Below the pieces are notes generated by a model, which saw only the letters and a list, made by a program, of their open reading frames with translations, did no database searches and had not been told where the DNA came from. A DNA stretch of 21,615 bases from an uncultured Allosphingosinicella sp. Its GTDB lineage: Bacteria; Pseudomonadota; Alphaproteobacteria; Sphingomonadales; Sphingomonadaceae. Positions 8,701 to 15,301 of this stretch are shown piece after piece. Both the position numbers and the translations under genes were made by a program. Numbering within the stretch: the stretch's first letter is position 1; each line of letters begins with the position of its first letter. The stretch is from positions 1 through 21,615 of the forward strand of contig CAKTCN010000040.1 in the NCBI GenBank assembly GCA_934539295.1, read 5' to 3'.

Positions 8701-8824
8701 CGGCAACATCGTCGAACTGGCGACGGCGCGGCAGAGCGGCGACACCGGCGCCGATGCGGTGCAGCCCGGTTGGACGCTCAGCATCGTCGAGGCCGATTTC
8801 CACGGACCTGCCAACGCCGAATAA
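5783..8824 (+). CDS. Exported GH2-family glycoside hydrolase with GH2 accessory domains and C-terminal F5/8C-like domain, 1013 aa
   Basis: A signal peptide (1-20, cleavage after PALA) directs export. The sugar-binding jelly roll (about 35-190) includes GVRQAAEIWVNG (110-121) and VRVDNDW. An Ig-like domain (about 195-315) leads into the TIM barrel (about 320-600). The likely acid/base is Glu438 in NPSILFYEGGNES, and the likely nucleophile is Glu495 in MWAMEYN. The usual GH2 motif with HE/HHP after strand 2 is replaced by HGYAQRTSNEWPAVG. A DUF4982-like module (about 615-680, LYVVSNGENVELFLNGRSLG) and a GH2 C5-like Ig module (about 690-820) follow. A discoidin/F5-8C-like carbohydrate-binding domain (about 870-980, ELSRWSSDGKRANAWVEYHF) ends it. 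AGGAG lies nine bases before the ATG. The GH2 family includes beta-galactosidases, beta-glucuronidases and others; specificity cannot be read here. A uronic acid or galactose linkage would fit the neighbours. Confidence 0.9.
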   Translation: MRLPAVVALALLSSSAPALAHDASAYVRSDRRTYNFNPGWRTVIGEQAGAQAPGFDDAGWAPATLPHAFNEKQAFARDIKDLATGITWYRKRFTLPREQADSNAFLEFEGVRQAAEIWVNGQPMILSEHGAMAFGADITSALQPGENVIAVRVDNDWRYKERATGSGFQWNDRNFNVNYGGITKNVRLHLTGAVHQTLPLYSGLGTTGQYVWADQFDIPGKSATVHAETQVRNTDRSSRTIAYRVEVRDRGGKVVSRFDGEPATLAPGATQALQASARISGLNFWSWGYGYLYTVTTSLIENGRTIDSVDTVTGFRKTGFGNGVMALNDRVMQVHGYAQRTSNEWPAVGVSIPPWISDFSNALMVESGGNMVRWMHIAPSKQDIESADRVGLPQAMPAGDAERDVDGRRWEQRKEVMRDAIIYNRNNPSILFYEGGNESISEAHMAELKAIRDQYDPRGGRAIGSREMLDSNVAEYGGEMLYINKSGDIPMWAMEYNRDEGARAYQDDWSPPFHKNSPAYNHNQDSFAIQDVRTWWDYYRVRPGTGRRVSSGGVNIIWSDSNTHYRGDNNYRRSGEVDPVRLPKEAFYAHQVMWNGWVDPETPATHIVGHWNYPAGTEKPLYVVSNGENVELFLNGRSLGTGERSSGFLFTWPKVQWQAGTLRAVTTHADGKRSEHEVETTGAPVALRLMPHTGPRGFVMDGADIALVDVEVVDAKGRRVPIASDKVSFALEGPAEWRGGIAQGDSSGKPRPEVAVQGETIPGTTPTAGTARGEDNLILATTLPVEAGINRVLLRAGTTKGKVRLTATAPGLKPAKLTINTVASKAPVNGLSSEFAEAVQPGLLTRGPTPPTPSYRITRSAQVPVRIVAGSNQADAGKSVDDNELSRWSSDGKRANAWVEYHFATPVTLSEIDLKLVGWRSRAYPLSITLDGREVWRGETERQLGYAFQTFAPATGQVLRITQVGPTADRDAFGNIVELATARQSGDTGADAVQPGWTLSIVEADFHGPANAE

Positions 8825-8828
8825 GGAT

Positions 8829-8852
8829 CACGGGCACTACATCCCACCCGTG
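8829..8852 (+). other. Small hairpin just after the GH2 stop codon
   Basis: CACGGG (8829-8834) pairs with CCCGTG (8847-8852) around a 12-base loop. It sits between the GH2 stop and the strong terminator and may protect the mRNA 3' end. Confidence 0.35.
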
Positions 8853-8855
8853 TGA

Positions 8856-8890
8856 GGGCTGCCGGCAGGCTTACCGGCAGCCCTTTTTTT
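8856..8890 (+). terminator. Strong intrinsic terminator of the GH2 gene
   Basis: A perfect 10-bp GC-rich stem, GGGCTGCCGG (8856-8865) with CCGGCAGCCC (8874-8883), closes an 8-base loop and is followed by seven T (8884-8890). The stop codon of the convergent esterase gene (8871-8873, minus strand) lies in the loop, so that gene's last codons form part of the terminator. Confidence 0.92.
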
Positions 8891-9668
8891 GCAGGCGGAG
8901 CATGGCGGCGGCCATGCGCTTGCCGAGCTCACGCTGGCCTGCGGTGGCGAGATGCAGTTCATCGGGCTCCTTCGCCAGTCCCGCGGCCTTCACCACGGCG
9001 ACGCAAGGCATGGAGAAGCCGGCCTGGAGCTGCTGCACCCGCTCCCATGACGGGAATCGATCGCGGTTGTGCTTTGGCCGGTCGGAGAGCTGAACGAAGA
9101 CGACGGGCATATCCGACCTGCCCAGATCCGCGCGCCAGCGGATGACGAGTTCGCGGAAGCGACGCGGCCACTGATCCGCCTGCTCGCCCGGGCGTTCCGC
9201 GTCGCTTTCGCCCTGATACCAGAGAATGCCCGCCACCGGCCGCTGCGCCTCCGCCACACGGGCGAGGCACGATCCGTAAAGCGTGTCGCGTCCGTCCGAA
9301 GGTTGCCAGCGCGAGATCGTCACGCCGCCCTTTGCGCAAGGAAGAAGGCCGAGCGCCGCCCGGCGATGTGCGCGCATTGCGCGCGCGAAGAACATGCCGG
9401 GACCGACTGCCGCCTGCCGATCGGCAGACACTTCGTCTACTTGCCCATCGGCTGTGTCGAGCGGCTCGGCCGCCAAGCGCCAGCGACCGTCGTTGCCATA
9501 GAGCGTGATGGCCGGATCGGTAGCGCGTTCGGCTCGCGTCAGCTCATCCAGCGTGCTTCGGCCGGACATGTTGGACTGTCCGGCGAGTATGTAGAGGTCG
9601 GCGGCCGGCTCAGGTGCGGCGCCGGCAAGCAGGAGCGCTGCAAGCGCAAAGCCGCCCGCAGCTCTCAT
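8871..9668 (-). CDS. Exported SASA/CE6-type SGNH carbohydrate esterase, 265 aa
   Basis: This enzyme probably removes acetyl groups from a glycan in the periplasm. The start ATG at 9668 puts a signal peptide (MRAAGGFALAALLLAGAAPEP) in front; the open frame upstream of it lacks hydrophobic sequence and overlaps the mannonate dehydratase gene. Family blocks are complete: nucleophile Ser32 in YILAGQSNMSG, Glu154 in WYQGESD, and Asp236/His239 in DELHL. This is the layout of the SASA domain (DUF303, sialate O-acetylesterase and CE6 acetylxylan esterases). The Shine-Dalgarno sequence is weak. It lies 22 bases after the mannonate dehydratase stop and is likely cotranscribed with it. Its last codons are inside the GH2 terminator hairpin. 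Acetylated substrate unknown; esterase class confident. Confidence 0.88.
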   Translation of the reverse strand: MRAAGGFALAALLLAGAAPEPAADLYILAGQSNMSGRSTLDELTRAERATDPAITLYGNDGRWRLAAEPLDTADGQVDEVSADRQAAVGPGMFFARAMRAHRRAALGLLPCAKGGVTISRWQPSDGRDTLYGSCLARVAEAQRPVAGILWYQGESDAERPGEQADQWPRRFRELVIRWRADLGRSDMPVVFVQLSDRPKHNRDRFPSWERVQQLQAGFSMPCVAVVKAAGLAKEPDELHLATAGQRELGKRMAAAMLRLQKKGCR

Positions 9669-9690
9669 GTCCGACGTCACGACAGGCAGA

Positions 9691-10899
9691 TCACCAGCTC
9701 CACATCGTCCCGTCCTCGAGGCGAGCGACGGGAAGATAGGCCGGCTTGTACGGGTACTTGGCGGCCTGTTCCTCGTCGATGTCGACGCCATGGCCCGGTG
9801 TCTCGCCGGCGTAGAGGAAGCCGTCGTCGAACCGGTAATCGTGCGGGAAGACGGCGTCCGTCTCATCCGTGTGGCGCATATATTCCTGAATGCCGAAGTT
9901 CGGGACCCAGGTGTCGAAATGGAGCGCGGTGCCCATCGTCACCGGCGACAGGTCGGTCGCGCCGTGGCAGCCGGTGCGCACCTGGTACAGGCTGGCGAGG
10001 TCGGCGATACGGCGCAGGTGCGTCACGCCGCCCGCCCCCACGATCGTCGCGCGGATATAGTCGATCAGCTGGTTCTGGATCAGGTCCTTGGCGTCCCAGA
10101 TCGTGTTGAAAATCTCGCCCACGGCAAGCGGCGTCACCGTATGCTGGCGGATCAGCTTGAACGCTTCCTGGTTCTCGGCCGGGGTCACGTCCTCCAGCCA
10201 GAAGAGCTGATACGGCTCCAGCATCTTGCCGAGGTTCGCGGCCTCCTGCGGCGTGTAGCGGTGATGGCCGTCGTGCAGCAGGTGATAGTCGAAGCCGTAG
10301 GTGTCGCGCAGCTTGTCGAACATCTTGGGGACATAGTTCAACGCCTTGCGCGTGTCCCAGCCGGTGACGCTTGGCAGTGCCGCATCTGCCGGCTCGTAAT
10401 ACATGGTGCCGCGGCCGACGCCGTACGCGTCCTTGATGCCGGGCACGCCGGTCTGCGCCCGGATCGCCTTGTAGCCCATGCCGATATACTGGCCGACCGC
10501 ATCGACGGTCGCCTCGATGTCCTTGCCGTTGGCATGACCATAGACCATCACGCCGTCACGGCTGCGCCCGCCCAGCAACTGGTAGAGCGGCATGCCGGCC
10601 ATTTTCGCCTTGATGTCCCAGAGCGCGACGTCGACGGCGGCAATCGCGCGCATCGTCACCGGCCCGCGCCGCCAATAGGCACCGCGGTAGAGGTACTGCC
10701 AGATGTCCTCGATCCGCTGCGGGTCCATGCCGATCAGGCAAGGCACGACATGATCCTGAAGGTAGGAGACCACGGCCAGTTCGCGCCCGTTGAGCGTGCC
10801 GTCACCAATTCCGTAGACGCCCTGGTCGGTCTCGATCTTCAGCGTGACGAAATTGCGGCCTGGGCACGTGACGATGACCTTGGCGGACGTGATCTTCAT
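9691..10899 (-). CDS. manD: D-mannonate dehydratase (enolase superfamily, ManD group), 402 aa
   Basis: It converts D-mannonate to 2-keto-3-deoxy-D-gluconate, the last shared step of D-glucuronate breakdown, in the cytoplasm. Started at the ATG at 10899, residue numbers coincide with the ManD positions I recall for the Novosphingobium enzyme: Arg147, Tyr159, metal ligands Asp210/Glu236/Glu262, His212, Arg283, His312, Asp316 and Glu339. Ala314 (in CHGATD) is the residue linked to efficient mannonate dehydratases, whereas Pro there marks low-activity members. The C-terminus GTMWSW is near the family GTMFNW. An ATG three codons upstream (10908) is equally possible: AGGAG lies ten bases before it. 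The partner genes for glucuronate isomerase (uxaC) and fructuronate reductase (uxuB) are not in the window. Divergent from lldD; followed closely by the esterase. Confidence 0.93.
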   Translation of the reverse strand: MKITSAKVIVTCPGRNFVTLKIETDQGVYGIGDGTLNGRELAVVSYLQDHVVPCLIGMDPQRIEDIWQYLYRGAYWRRGPVTMRAIAAVDVALWDIKAKMAGMPLYQLLGGRSRDGVMVYGHANGKDIEATVDAVGQYIGMGYKAIRAQTGVPGIKDAYGVGRGTMYYEPADAALPSVTGWDTRKALNYVPKMFDKLRDTYGFDYHLLHDGHHRYTPQEAANLGKMLEPYQLFWLEDVTPAENQEAFKLIRQHTVTPLAVGEIFNTIWDAKDLIQNQLIDYIRATIVGAGGVTHLRRIADLASLYQVRTGCHGATDLSPVTMGTALHFDTWVPNFGIQEYMRHTDETDAVFPHDYRFDDGFLYAGETPGHGVDIDEEQAAKYPYKPAYLPVARLEDGTMWSW

Positions 10900-10908
10900 G
10901 GAAAGCAT

Positions 10909-11090
10909 TCCCTCTTGGCTCCTGCACCTTTTACCCGCTCGCCAGGCATTTTCAACGATTGGTCATACCAAAGCGGAAGATTGCTGTTCGATTGCCTCTT
11001 TTTGCCAAGCTGTGGTAGCCAGTCTCACATGCCGAAATCTTCAGGAACTTCGATGACTGGTTCGATCGCGCGCGCAAGGAACATGGGCTG
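10909..11090. promoter_or_regulatory. Divergent control region manD / lldD
   Basis: This 182-bp gap separates two divergent start codons and must carry both promoters. Its one clear element is the palindrome at 10959-10971. T-rich, unstructured sequence follows at 10976-11000. The lldD start has only AAGG 11 bases upstream as ribosome site. I cannot place -35/-10 boxes reliably. Confidence 0.5.
10959..10971. promoter_or_regulatory. Candidate GntR/FadR-type operator
   Basis: TTGGTCATACCAA is a perfect palindrome TTGGT-N3-ACCAA. From established knowledge, this is the operator shape of the FadR subgroup of GntR regulators (PdhR, LldR; UxuR/ExuR use a near-identical form with N2). Those regulators respond to pyruvate, lactate or hexuronate intermediates, which fits both flanking genes. 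No GntR gene is in the window. Confidence 0.5.
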
Positions 11091-12236
11091 ATGCGCAAGG
11101 CTGCTTCCGCACTCGACTACCGCATCCTCGCCAAGAAGCGGATCCCGCACTTCCTGTTCGAATATGTCGACGGTGGCTCCTATGCCGAGGTGACGGCCCG
11201 GCGGAACATCGAGGATCTCGAAGCGGTCGAGCTCAAGCAACGCGTGCTTCGCGATGTGTCCACGATCGACCTTTCGACCGAGATACTCGGCCAGCAGATG
11301 GCCATGCCCGTCACGCTCGCACCGGTTGGCCTGTCGGGCATGTATGCGCGCCGCGGCGAAGTGCAGGCGGCGCGTGCCGCCCATGCCGCCGGCGTGCAGT
11401 TCACGCTTTCCACCGTGTCGCTCTGTCCGCTTGCCGAGGTTTCGCGCGCGGTCGAGAAGCCGATCTGGTTCCAGCTCTACGTGGTCAAGGACCGCGGCTT
11501 CATGCGCGAGATGATGGCGCTGGCGCGTGAGCTCGGCTGCCCCACCCTCCTCTTCACCGTCGATCTGCCGCTGCCGGGCACGCGCTACCGCGATGTGCAT
11601 TCGGGATTGTCCGGATCCCCCGGACCTATGGGCCAGCTGCGCCGCCTCATGCAGGGCGCGATGCGGCCGAAATGGGCGTGGGACGTCGGCATTCATGGCC
11701 GCCCACACAATCTCGGCAACGTCGCCCCGCTGCTCGGCTCCGACGCCAGCATGCTCGATTTCCTCGCCTGGATGGGCAAGAATTTCGACGCATCGCTGAC
11801 CTGGAAGGACCTCGACTGGCTCCGTGCCGAATGGCCGGGCAAGTTCGTGATCAAGGGCATCCTCGACGAAGGCGATGCGCGCGAAGCTGCCGAAAATGGC
11901 GTCGACGGCATCGTCGTGTCCAACCATGGCGGTCGCCAGCTCGACGGCGTGCCTTCGACCGCGCGCGCCCTGCCTGCCATCGCCAATGCGGTGGGCGATC
12001 GAATGACGGTGCTGGCCGATGGCGGCGTGCGTTCGGGCTTGGACGTGGTCCGCATGCTTGCGCTGGGTGCGCAGGGCGTGCTGCTCGGCCGTGCCTGGGC
12101 CTACGCGCTGGGTGCGCGCGGCGAAGAGGGCGTGCGGCACATGCTGTCGCTGGTCGAGGCCGAGATGCGGGTGGCGATGGCGCTGACCGGCTGCCGTAGC
12201 ATCTCGGACATCAGCGGCGACATCCTGGTCCGCTAG
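11091..12236 (+). CDS. lldD: FMN-dependent L-lactate dehydrogenase, 381 aa
   Basis: It oxidises L-lactate to pyruvate and passes electrons to the respiratory quinone pool at the inner membrane. Family residues are all visible: Tyr25 (FEYVDGG), Tyr130 (WFQLY), Asp158 (FTVDLP), Arg167 in [13 protein letters not shown], Lys255 (VIKG), and catalytic His279 with Arg282 in [10 protein letters not shown]. The FMN phosphate site is [19 protein letters not shown]. The length is close to that of E. coli LldD (about 396 aa), and the [11 protein letters not shown] stretch favours lactate over glycolate or mandelate members. Its role in context is to recycle the L-lactate released by the rhamnose pathway (hydrolase at 15298-16155), so both halves of rhamnose end as pyruvate. 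Transcribed alone; a repeat unit follows the stop. Confidence 0.92.
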   Translation: MRKAASALDYRILAKKRIPHFLFEYVDGGSYAEVTARRNIEDLEAVELKQRVLRDVSTIDLSTEILGQQMAMPVTLAPVGLSGMYARRGEVQAARAAHAAGVQFTLSTVSLCPLAEVSRAVEKPIWFQLYVVKDRGFMREMMALARELGCPTLLFTVDLPLPGTRYRDVHSGLSGSPGPMGQLRRLMQGAMRPKWAWDVGIHGRPHNLGNVAPLLGSDASMLDFLAWMGKNFDASLTWKDLDWLRAEWPGKFVIKGILDEGDAREAAENGVDGIVVSNHGGRQLDGVPSTARALPAIANAVGDRMTVLADGGVRSGLDVVRMLALGAQGVLLGRAWAYALGARGEEGVRHMLSLVEAEMRVAMALTGCRSISDISGDILVR

Positions 12237-12250
12237 ACCTTACGAGACCG

Positions 12251-12347
12251 CTGTTCCCCGGCGAACGCCGGCGTCCAGAAGGGCGGACGCGTCGGATCAA
12301 GCTTTCAAGATCATCAAGGCTGGACCCCGGCTTTCGCCGGGGAACAG
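12251..12347. repeat. REP-like palindromic unit between convergent genes
   Basis: Two 28-bp arms, 12251-12278 and 12320-12347, are inverted copies differing at two positions. Each arm is itself a GC hairpin (core CCCCGGCGAAAGCCGGGG in the right arm, read on the minus strand). The 41-bp spacer has no feature. Similar CCGGCNTTCGCCGGG palindromes are common between genes in sphingomonads and relatives (general knowledge). It lies between the convergent lldD and transporter genes and may end transcription of both. Confidence 0.72.
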
Positions 12348-12377
12348 TGCGAGCTTGAGGAGTCCAGCTCCGGGTTC

Positions 12378-13631
12378 TTACACCCGCGCCGCGTCGCGCT
12401 TCGCCTGGATCTCTTCCAGCGACTTGCCTTCGTTGCGCGGTGCCCAGATCAGGCCGATTATCCCCGACGCCGCCAGGAAGCCGGTCAGGATCCATGCCAG
12501 CGTGGTGAAGTCGTTGGCTGCGAGCGTAGGCACGGCCAGGCTCCAGATGCCGAGCACGATGCGCACGATGGCGAAGGTCACGCCCTGCGCGGTCGACCGG
12601 ATCGCCGTCGGGAACAGTTCGGACGACCAGAGCTGGAAGAAGCTCTGCGCACCGAAGCCGCCGGCCACGCCCATGATAATCACGTGCGCGATCACGATCT
12701 CCAGCTTGAAGCCGAAGATGGCGAGCAGTGCCATGCCGAACACATGCAGCACGGCCGAGATGCCGAACAGCGTACGCTGGTTCACCTTGTCCGAGAGCGT
12801 CATGAAGATGCCGAGGATCGAGAACATGCCGATCAGGAAATAGCTCGCCGGCAGCATCGTAGCCGTCCAGGCAGGCAGGTTGTTCTGCTCGATCAGGTAC
12901 GGCGTGAAGAAGCCGTTATAGCCGGCCCACAGGTTCCAGAAGCCGTACATGGTGGCGAGGAACAGGATCGAACCGATGTAAGCGGGGCTGAACAGCGCCT
13001 TCCAATTGTCGGCAAACGCCGTGCCGCCACTCGCCGCCTGTGCCTCCTCCCAACGCTGGGACTCGCGCATGCGAGAGCGCAGGAAGGTGAGGCCCACCGC
13101 GAGAACGGCCAGGTGCACGAACAGCCAGCGTATGCCGTCGATCCCGAACGGCTCCAAGAAATAAGCCGCCACCAGAACCGCGACCGGGCCGAGATACCAG
13201 AGCAATTGCGCCACGCCCGAATGGGCGCCCCGCTGCCGGTCGGGTGCCTCCTCGGCGATCAGCGACCAGGAGGCAGGAATGTCCGCGCCGACCGCAAGAC
13301 CGACCAGGACGAAGCCGACGACGATCATCCACGCGGACGATGCGAACACCAGGAACATCATGCCGAACGCGTAGAACAGCATGTCATACTGATAGATCTT
13401 CTTGCGGCCGAACTTGTCGCACAGCACGCCGCCGATCAGCGCACCAACGCCGGCGGAAATCGCATTGGCGCTGAACGCCGCGATCAGGCCGATGAAGCTG
13501 TCGGACAGGCCATAGATGTCCTTCCACAGCGCCAGCGCCACCGATCCCGCGACAATGCTGCCGGCGTCGATATAATTGGCGAGACCGGCCAGGATCGTAT
13601 TGCGCCAACTATTGTCCGCTTGCCCTTCCAT
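12378..13631 (-). CDS. MFS sugar transporter, 417 aa
   Basis: An inner-membrane proton-coupled permease, likely for L-rhamnose or a related sugar. The ATG at 13631 has GGAG ten bases upstream; longer reading would run into the lactonase gene in another frame. About twelve hydrophobic segments are visible. The family signature is CDKFGRKKIYQYD in the loop after segment 2, and the N-terminus WRNTILAGLANYIDAGSIVAGS is like other metabolite:H+ MFS members. The hydrophilic mid-loop (SRMRESQRWEEAQAA) separates the two six-helix halves. The C-terminus is charged and cytoplasmic. It is the last gene of the rhamnose operon, four bases after the lactonase stop. The substrate comes from context only. 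Confidence 0.88.
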   Translation of the reverse strand: MEGQADNSWRNTILAGLANYIDAGSIVAGSVALALWKDIYGLSDSFIGLIAAFSANAISAGVGALIGGVLCDKFGRKKIYQYDMLFYAFGMMFLVFASSAWMIVVGFVLVGLAVGADIPASWSLIAEEAPDRQRGAHSGVAQLLWYLGPVAVLVAAYFLEPFGIDGIRWLFVHLAVLAVGLTFLRSRMRESQRWEEAQAASGGTAFADNWKALFSPAYIGSILFLATMYGFWNLWAGYNGFFTPYLIEQNNLPAWTATMLPASYFLIGMFSILGIFMTLSDKVNQRTLFGISAVLHVFGMALLAIFGFKLEIVIAHVIIMGVAGGFGAQSFFQLWSSELFPTAIRSTAQGVTFAIVRIVLGIWSLAVPTLAANDFTTLAWILTGFLAASGIIGLIWAPRNEGKSLEEIQAKRDAARV

Positions 13632-13635
13632 GAAC

Positions 13636-14538
13636 TTAGATCTCCAGGTTGAGACGGTAGATGCGGTTGGCGTTGCGCCCCCAGAGAGCGCGGCGCTCGT
13701 CCTCGCTGAAGGAGGACGTGACCTCCGCATAAGCGTCGAGATGGTCGGCGAAGCTGCCGAATAATTTGTCGGTTGGGAAGTCGCTGGCGAACATGGCCCG
13801 GCCGGCGCCGAACAGTTCGATCGCTTCCGAAAGATAGGGCCGCACCTGATCCAGGCCCCACGGGCGGTGGGTGAAGCCCATGCCCGACAGCTTGGTCGCG
13901 ACGTTCGGGAGAGCGGCAAGCGCCTTCATGCCCGCGCGCCATGCGTCCCATTCGCCCGGCACGGCCATGCCGGTGTGGTTGATGATGACCTGCGTTTCCG
14001 GGTGCCGCCCGATCAGCTTGGCGAGCGCCGGGAACTGGCCCGGATAGGCCTGCAGGTCGAAATTCAGCCCATATTTGGCGAGCAGGCCGAAGCCGCGCTG
14101 CCAGGCTTCGTCGGCGGTGACGTCACGCGGCCCGTAGGTGCGTCGCGGATCGCTGTGCCAGTTGACGATATGCCGAATGCCGCGAACGTTCGGATGGGCG
14201 GCATGGGCAGCGAGCAGTGCATCCACGTCGGGATCGTCGAGCGCGGCGAATGCGACGATGCCGCTCGGCATGCCCGTCGCGTCCGCCATGCCCTGCAGCC
14301 ACTCGGTCTCGGCGAGCGCCGCGCTACCTTCCGCGCCGGCATCGACATGCACGATCCCGCGCACGTCCCAGCCGCTGGCGTCGGCCAGATAGTCCTTGAG
14401 CAGATAGGTGCGCGCGATCGGCTCGACGCTGCCGTTGGGCCCGTCGTCGCCGAACGGAGGGGTCAGCCAGGGATAGCGGATGCGGTCGAGGTCCCATAAA
14501 TGCACATGGGCATCGACGAAGGGCAGATCGCGCGCCAT
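13636..14538 (-). CDS. LRA2: Amidohydrolase-family sugar lactonase, probably L-rhamnono-lactonase, 300 aa
   Basis: It opens the L-rhamnono-lactone made by rhamnose dehydrogenase to L-rhamnonate. It belongs to amidohydrolase family 2 (COG3618, with L-fuconolactonase). The metal motif is FVDAHVHLWD (His11, His13). His188 in INHTG and Asp253 in MFASDFPTD complete the site, and a conserved RGIRHIVNW sits near 119-127. AGGAG lies nine bases before the ATG. The gene is 16 bases after the dehydrogenase stop and four bases before the transporter start, in the same operon. Fuconolactonase and rhamnonolactonase are hard to separate by eye; the neighbouring rhamnose-specific dehydratase and dehydrogenase decide the assignment. 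Confidence 0.87.
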   Translation of the reverse strand: MARDLPFVDAHVHLWDLDRIRYPWLTPPFGDDGPNGSVEPIARTYLLKDYLADASGWDVRGIVHVDAGAEGSAALAETEWLQGMADATGMPSGIVAFAALDDPDVDALLAAHAAHPNVRGIRHIVNWHSDPRRTYGPRDVTADEAWQRGFGLLAKYGLNFDLQAYPGQFPALAKLIGRHPETQVIINHTGMAVPGEWDAWRAGMKALAALPNVATKLSGMGFTHRPWGLDQVRPYLSEAIELFGAGRAMFASDFPTDKLFGSFADHLDAYAEVTSSFSEDERRALWGRNANRIYRLNLEI

Positions 14539-14554
14539 CCCTTAGCTCTCCTGC

Positions 14555-15301
14555 TTAGTAGGTGGTGCGGCCGCCAGACGTGTCGAAGGTCGACGCCGTG
14601 GTGAAGCTGCATTCCTCACTTGCCATGAAGCAGATGATCGACGCGCTTTCATGCACTTCGCCCAGGCGCCCCATAGGGATCTTGGAGCGCATGTAATCGA
14701 CCTGGCTCTGCGGTAGCTGGGCGAGGATCGGGCTTTCGAACGTGGCGGGTGTCAGCGCGTTGGCGATTATGCCCTTGCCGGCCAGTTCCTTGCCGAGGCT
14801 CTTGGTGAGGCCGATCACGCCCGCCTTGGTCGCCGAATAGGCGCTGGCGTTCGGATTGCCTTCCTTGCCCGCGACGGAAGCCACGTTGACGATGCGGCCA
14901 TAGCCGTTCGCCAGCATGTGCGGCACGATCGCGCGGTTGCAGTAGAACAAGCCGTTGAGGTTCACGTTCACAACCTGCAGCCAGCTGTCGACCGGATATT
15001 CATGCACCGGCGCGGTGGCGCCCGTGATACCGGCCGAGCAGACCAGGATGTCGATCTTGCCCAATGCGGCGAGACTTTCCTGCGCCGCGGCCTCGACGGC
15101 AGCCTGGTCCGACACGTCGAGCTTCACGCCATGGGCGCCGCCCAGCTTCTCGCGGGCTTCGTCGATCGCAGGGTTGAAGTCCCAGATCGAGACGGTGCCG
15201 CCCTCGGCGATGATGCGCTCGGCCACGGCGAAGCCGAGGCCCGACGCGCCGCCGGTGATGACCGCAGTGCGGCCTTCGTAACGTCCGGCGAACACGCTCA
15301 T
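14555..15301 (-). CDS. LRA5: SDR dehydrogenase, probably 2-keto-3-deoxy-L-rhamnonate 4-dehydrogenase, 248 aa
   Basis: It oxidises C4 of 2-keto-3-deoxy-L-rhamnonate to the 2,4-diketo acid. This is a classical short-chain dehydrogenase: TGGASGLG nucleotide loop at 16-23, Asp41 at the end of strand 2 (SIWDFN, favouring NAD over NADP), CSAGITG, Asn114, and the catalytic Ser142/Tyr155/Lys159 (ASVAG, YSATK). The C-terminus FDTSGGRTTY fits the LRA5 type. Its ATG overlaps the hydrolase stop by four bases (ATGA), so the two consecutive enzymes are translationally coupled. Function is assigned from this coupling to a FAH hydrolase and from the rhamnonate dehydratase in the same operon; SDR sequence alone would not give it. 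Confidence 0.87.
   Translation of the reverse strand: MSVFAGRYEGRTAVITGGASGLGFAVAERIIAEGGTVSIWDFNPAIDEAREKLGGAHGVKLDVSDQAAVEAAAQESLAALGKIDILVCSAGITGATAPVHEYPVDSWLQVVNVNLNGLFYCNRAIVPHMLANGYGRIVNVASVAGKEGNPNASAYSATKAGVIGLTKSLGKELAGKGIIANALTPATFESPILAQLPQSQVDYMRSKIPMGRLGEVHESASIICFMASEECSFTTASTFDTSGGRTTY

Noticed and set aside
9667..11091. A 474-codon plus-strand open frame, and similar long ones at 2986-4209, 11025-12140 and 16158-17366
   Set aside because: Each lies antisense to a securely identified gene (manD, receptor 1, lldD, rhmD) and shows no family motif or ribosome site.
13632..13919. N-terminal extension of the MFS transporter
   Set aside because: It overlaps the lactonase coding sequence and is low-complexity Ser/Arg/Pro; a ribosome site supports the start at 13631.
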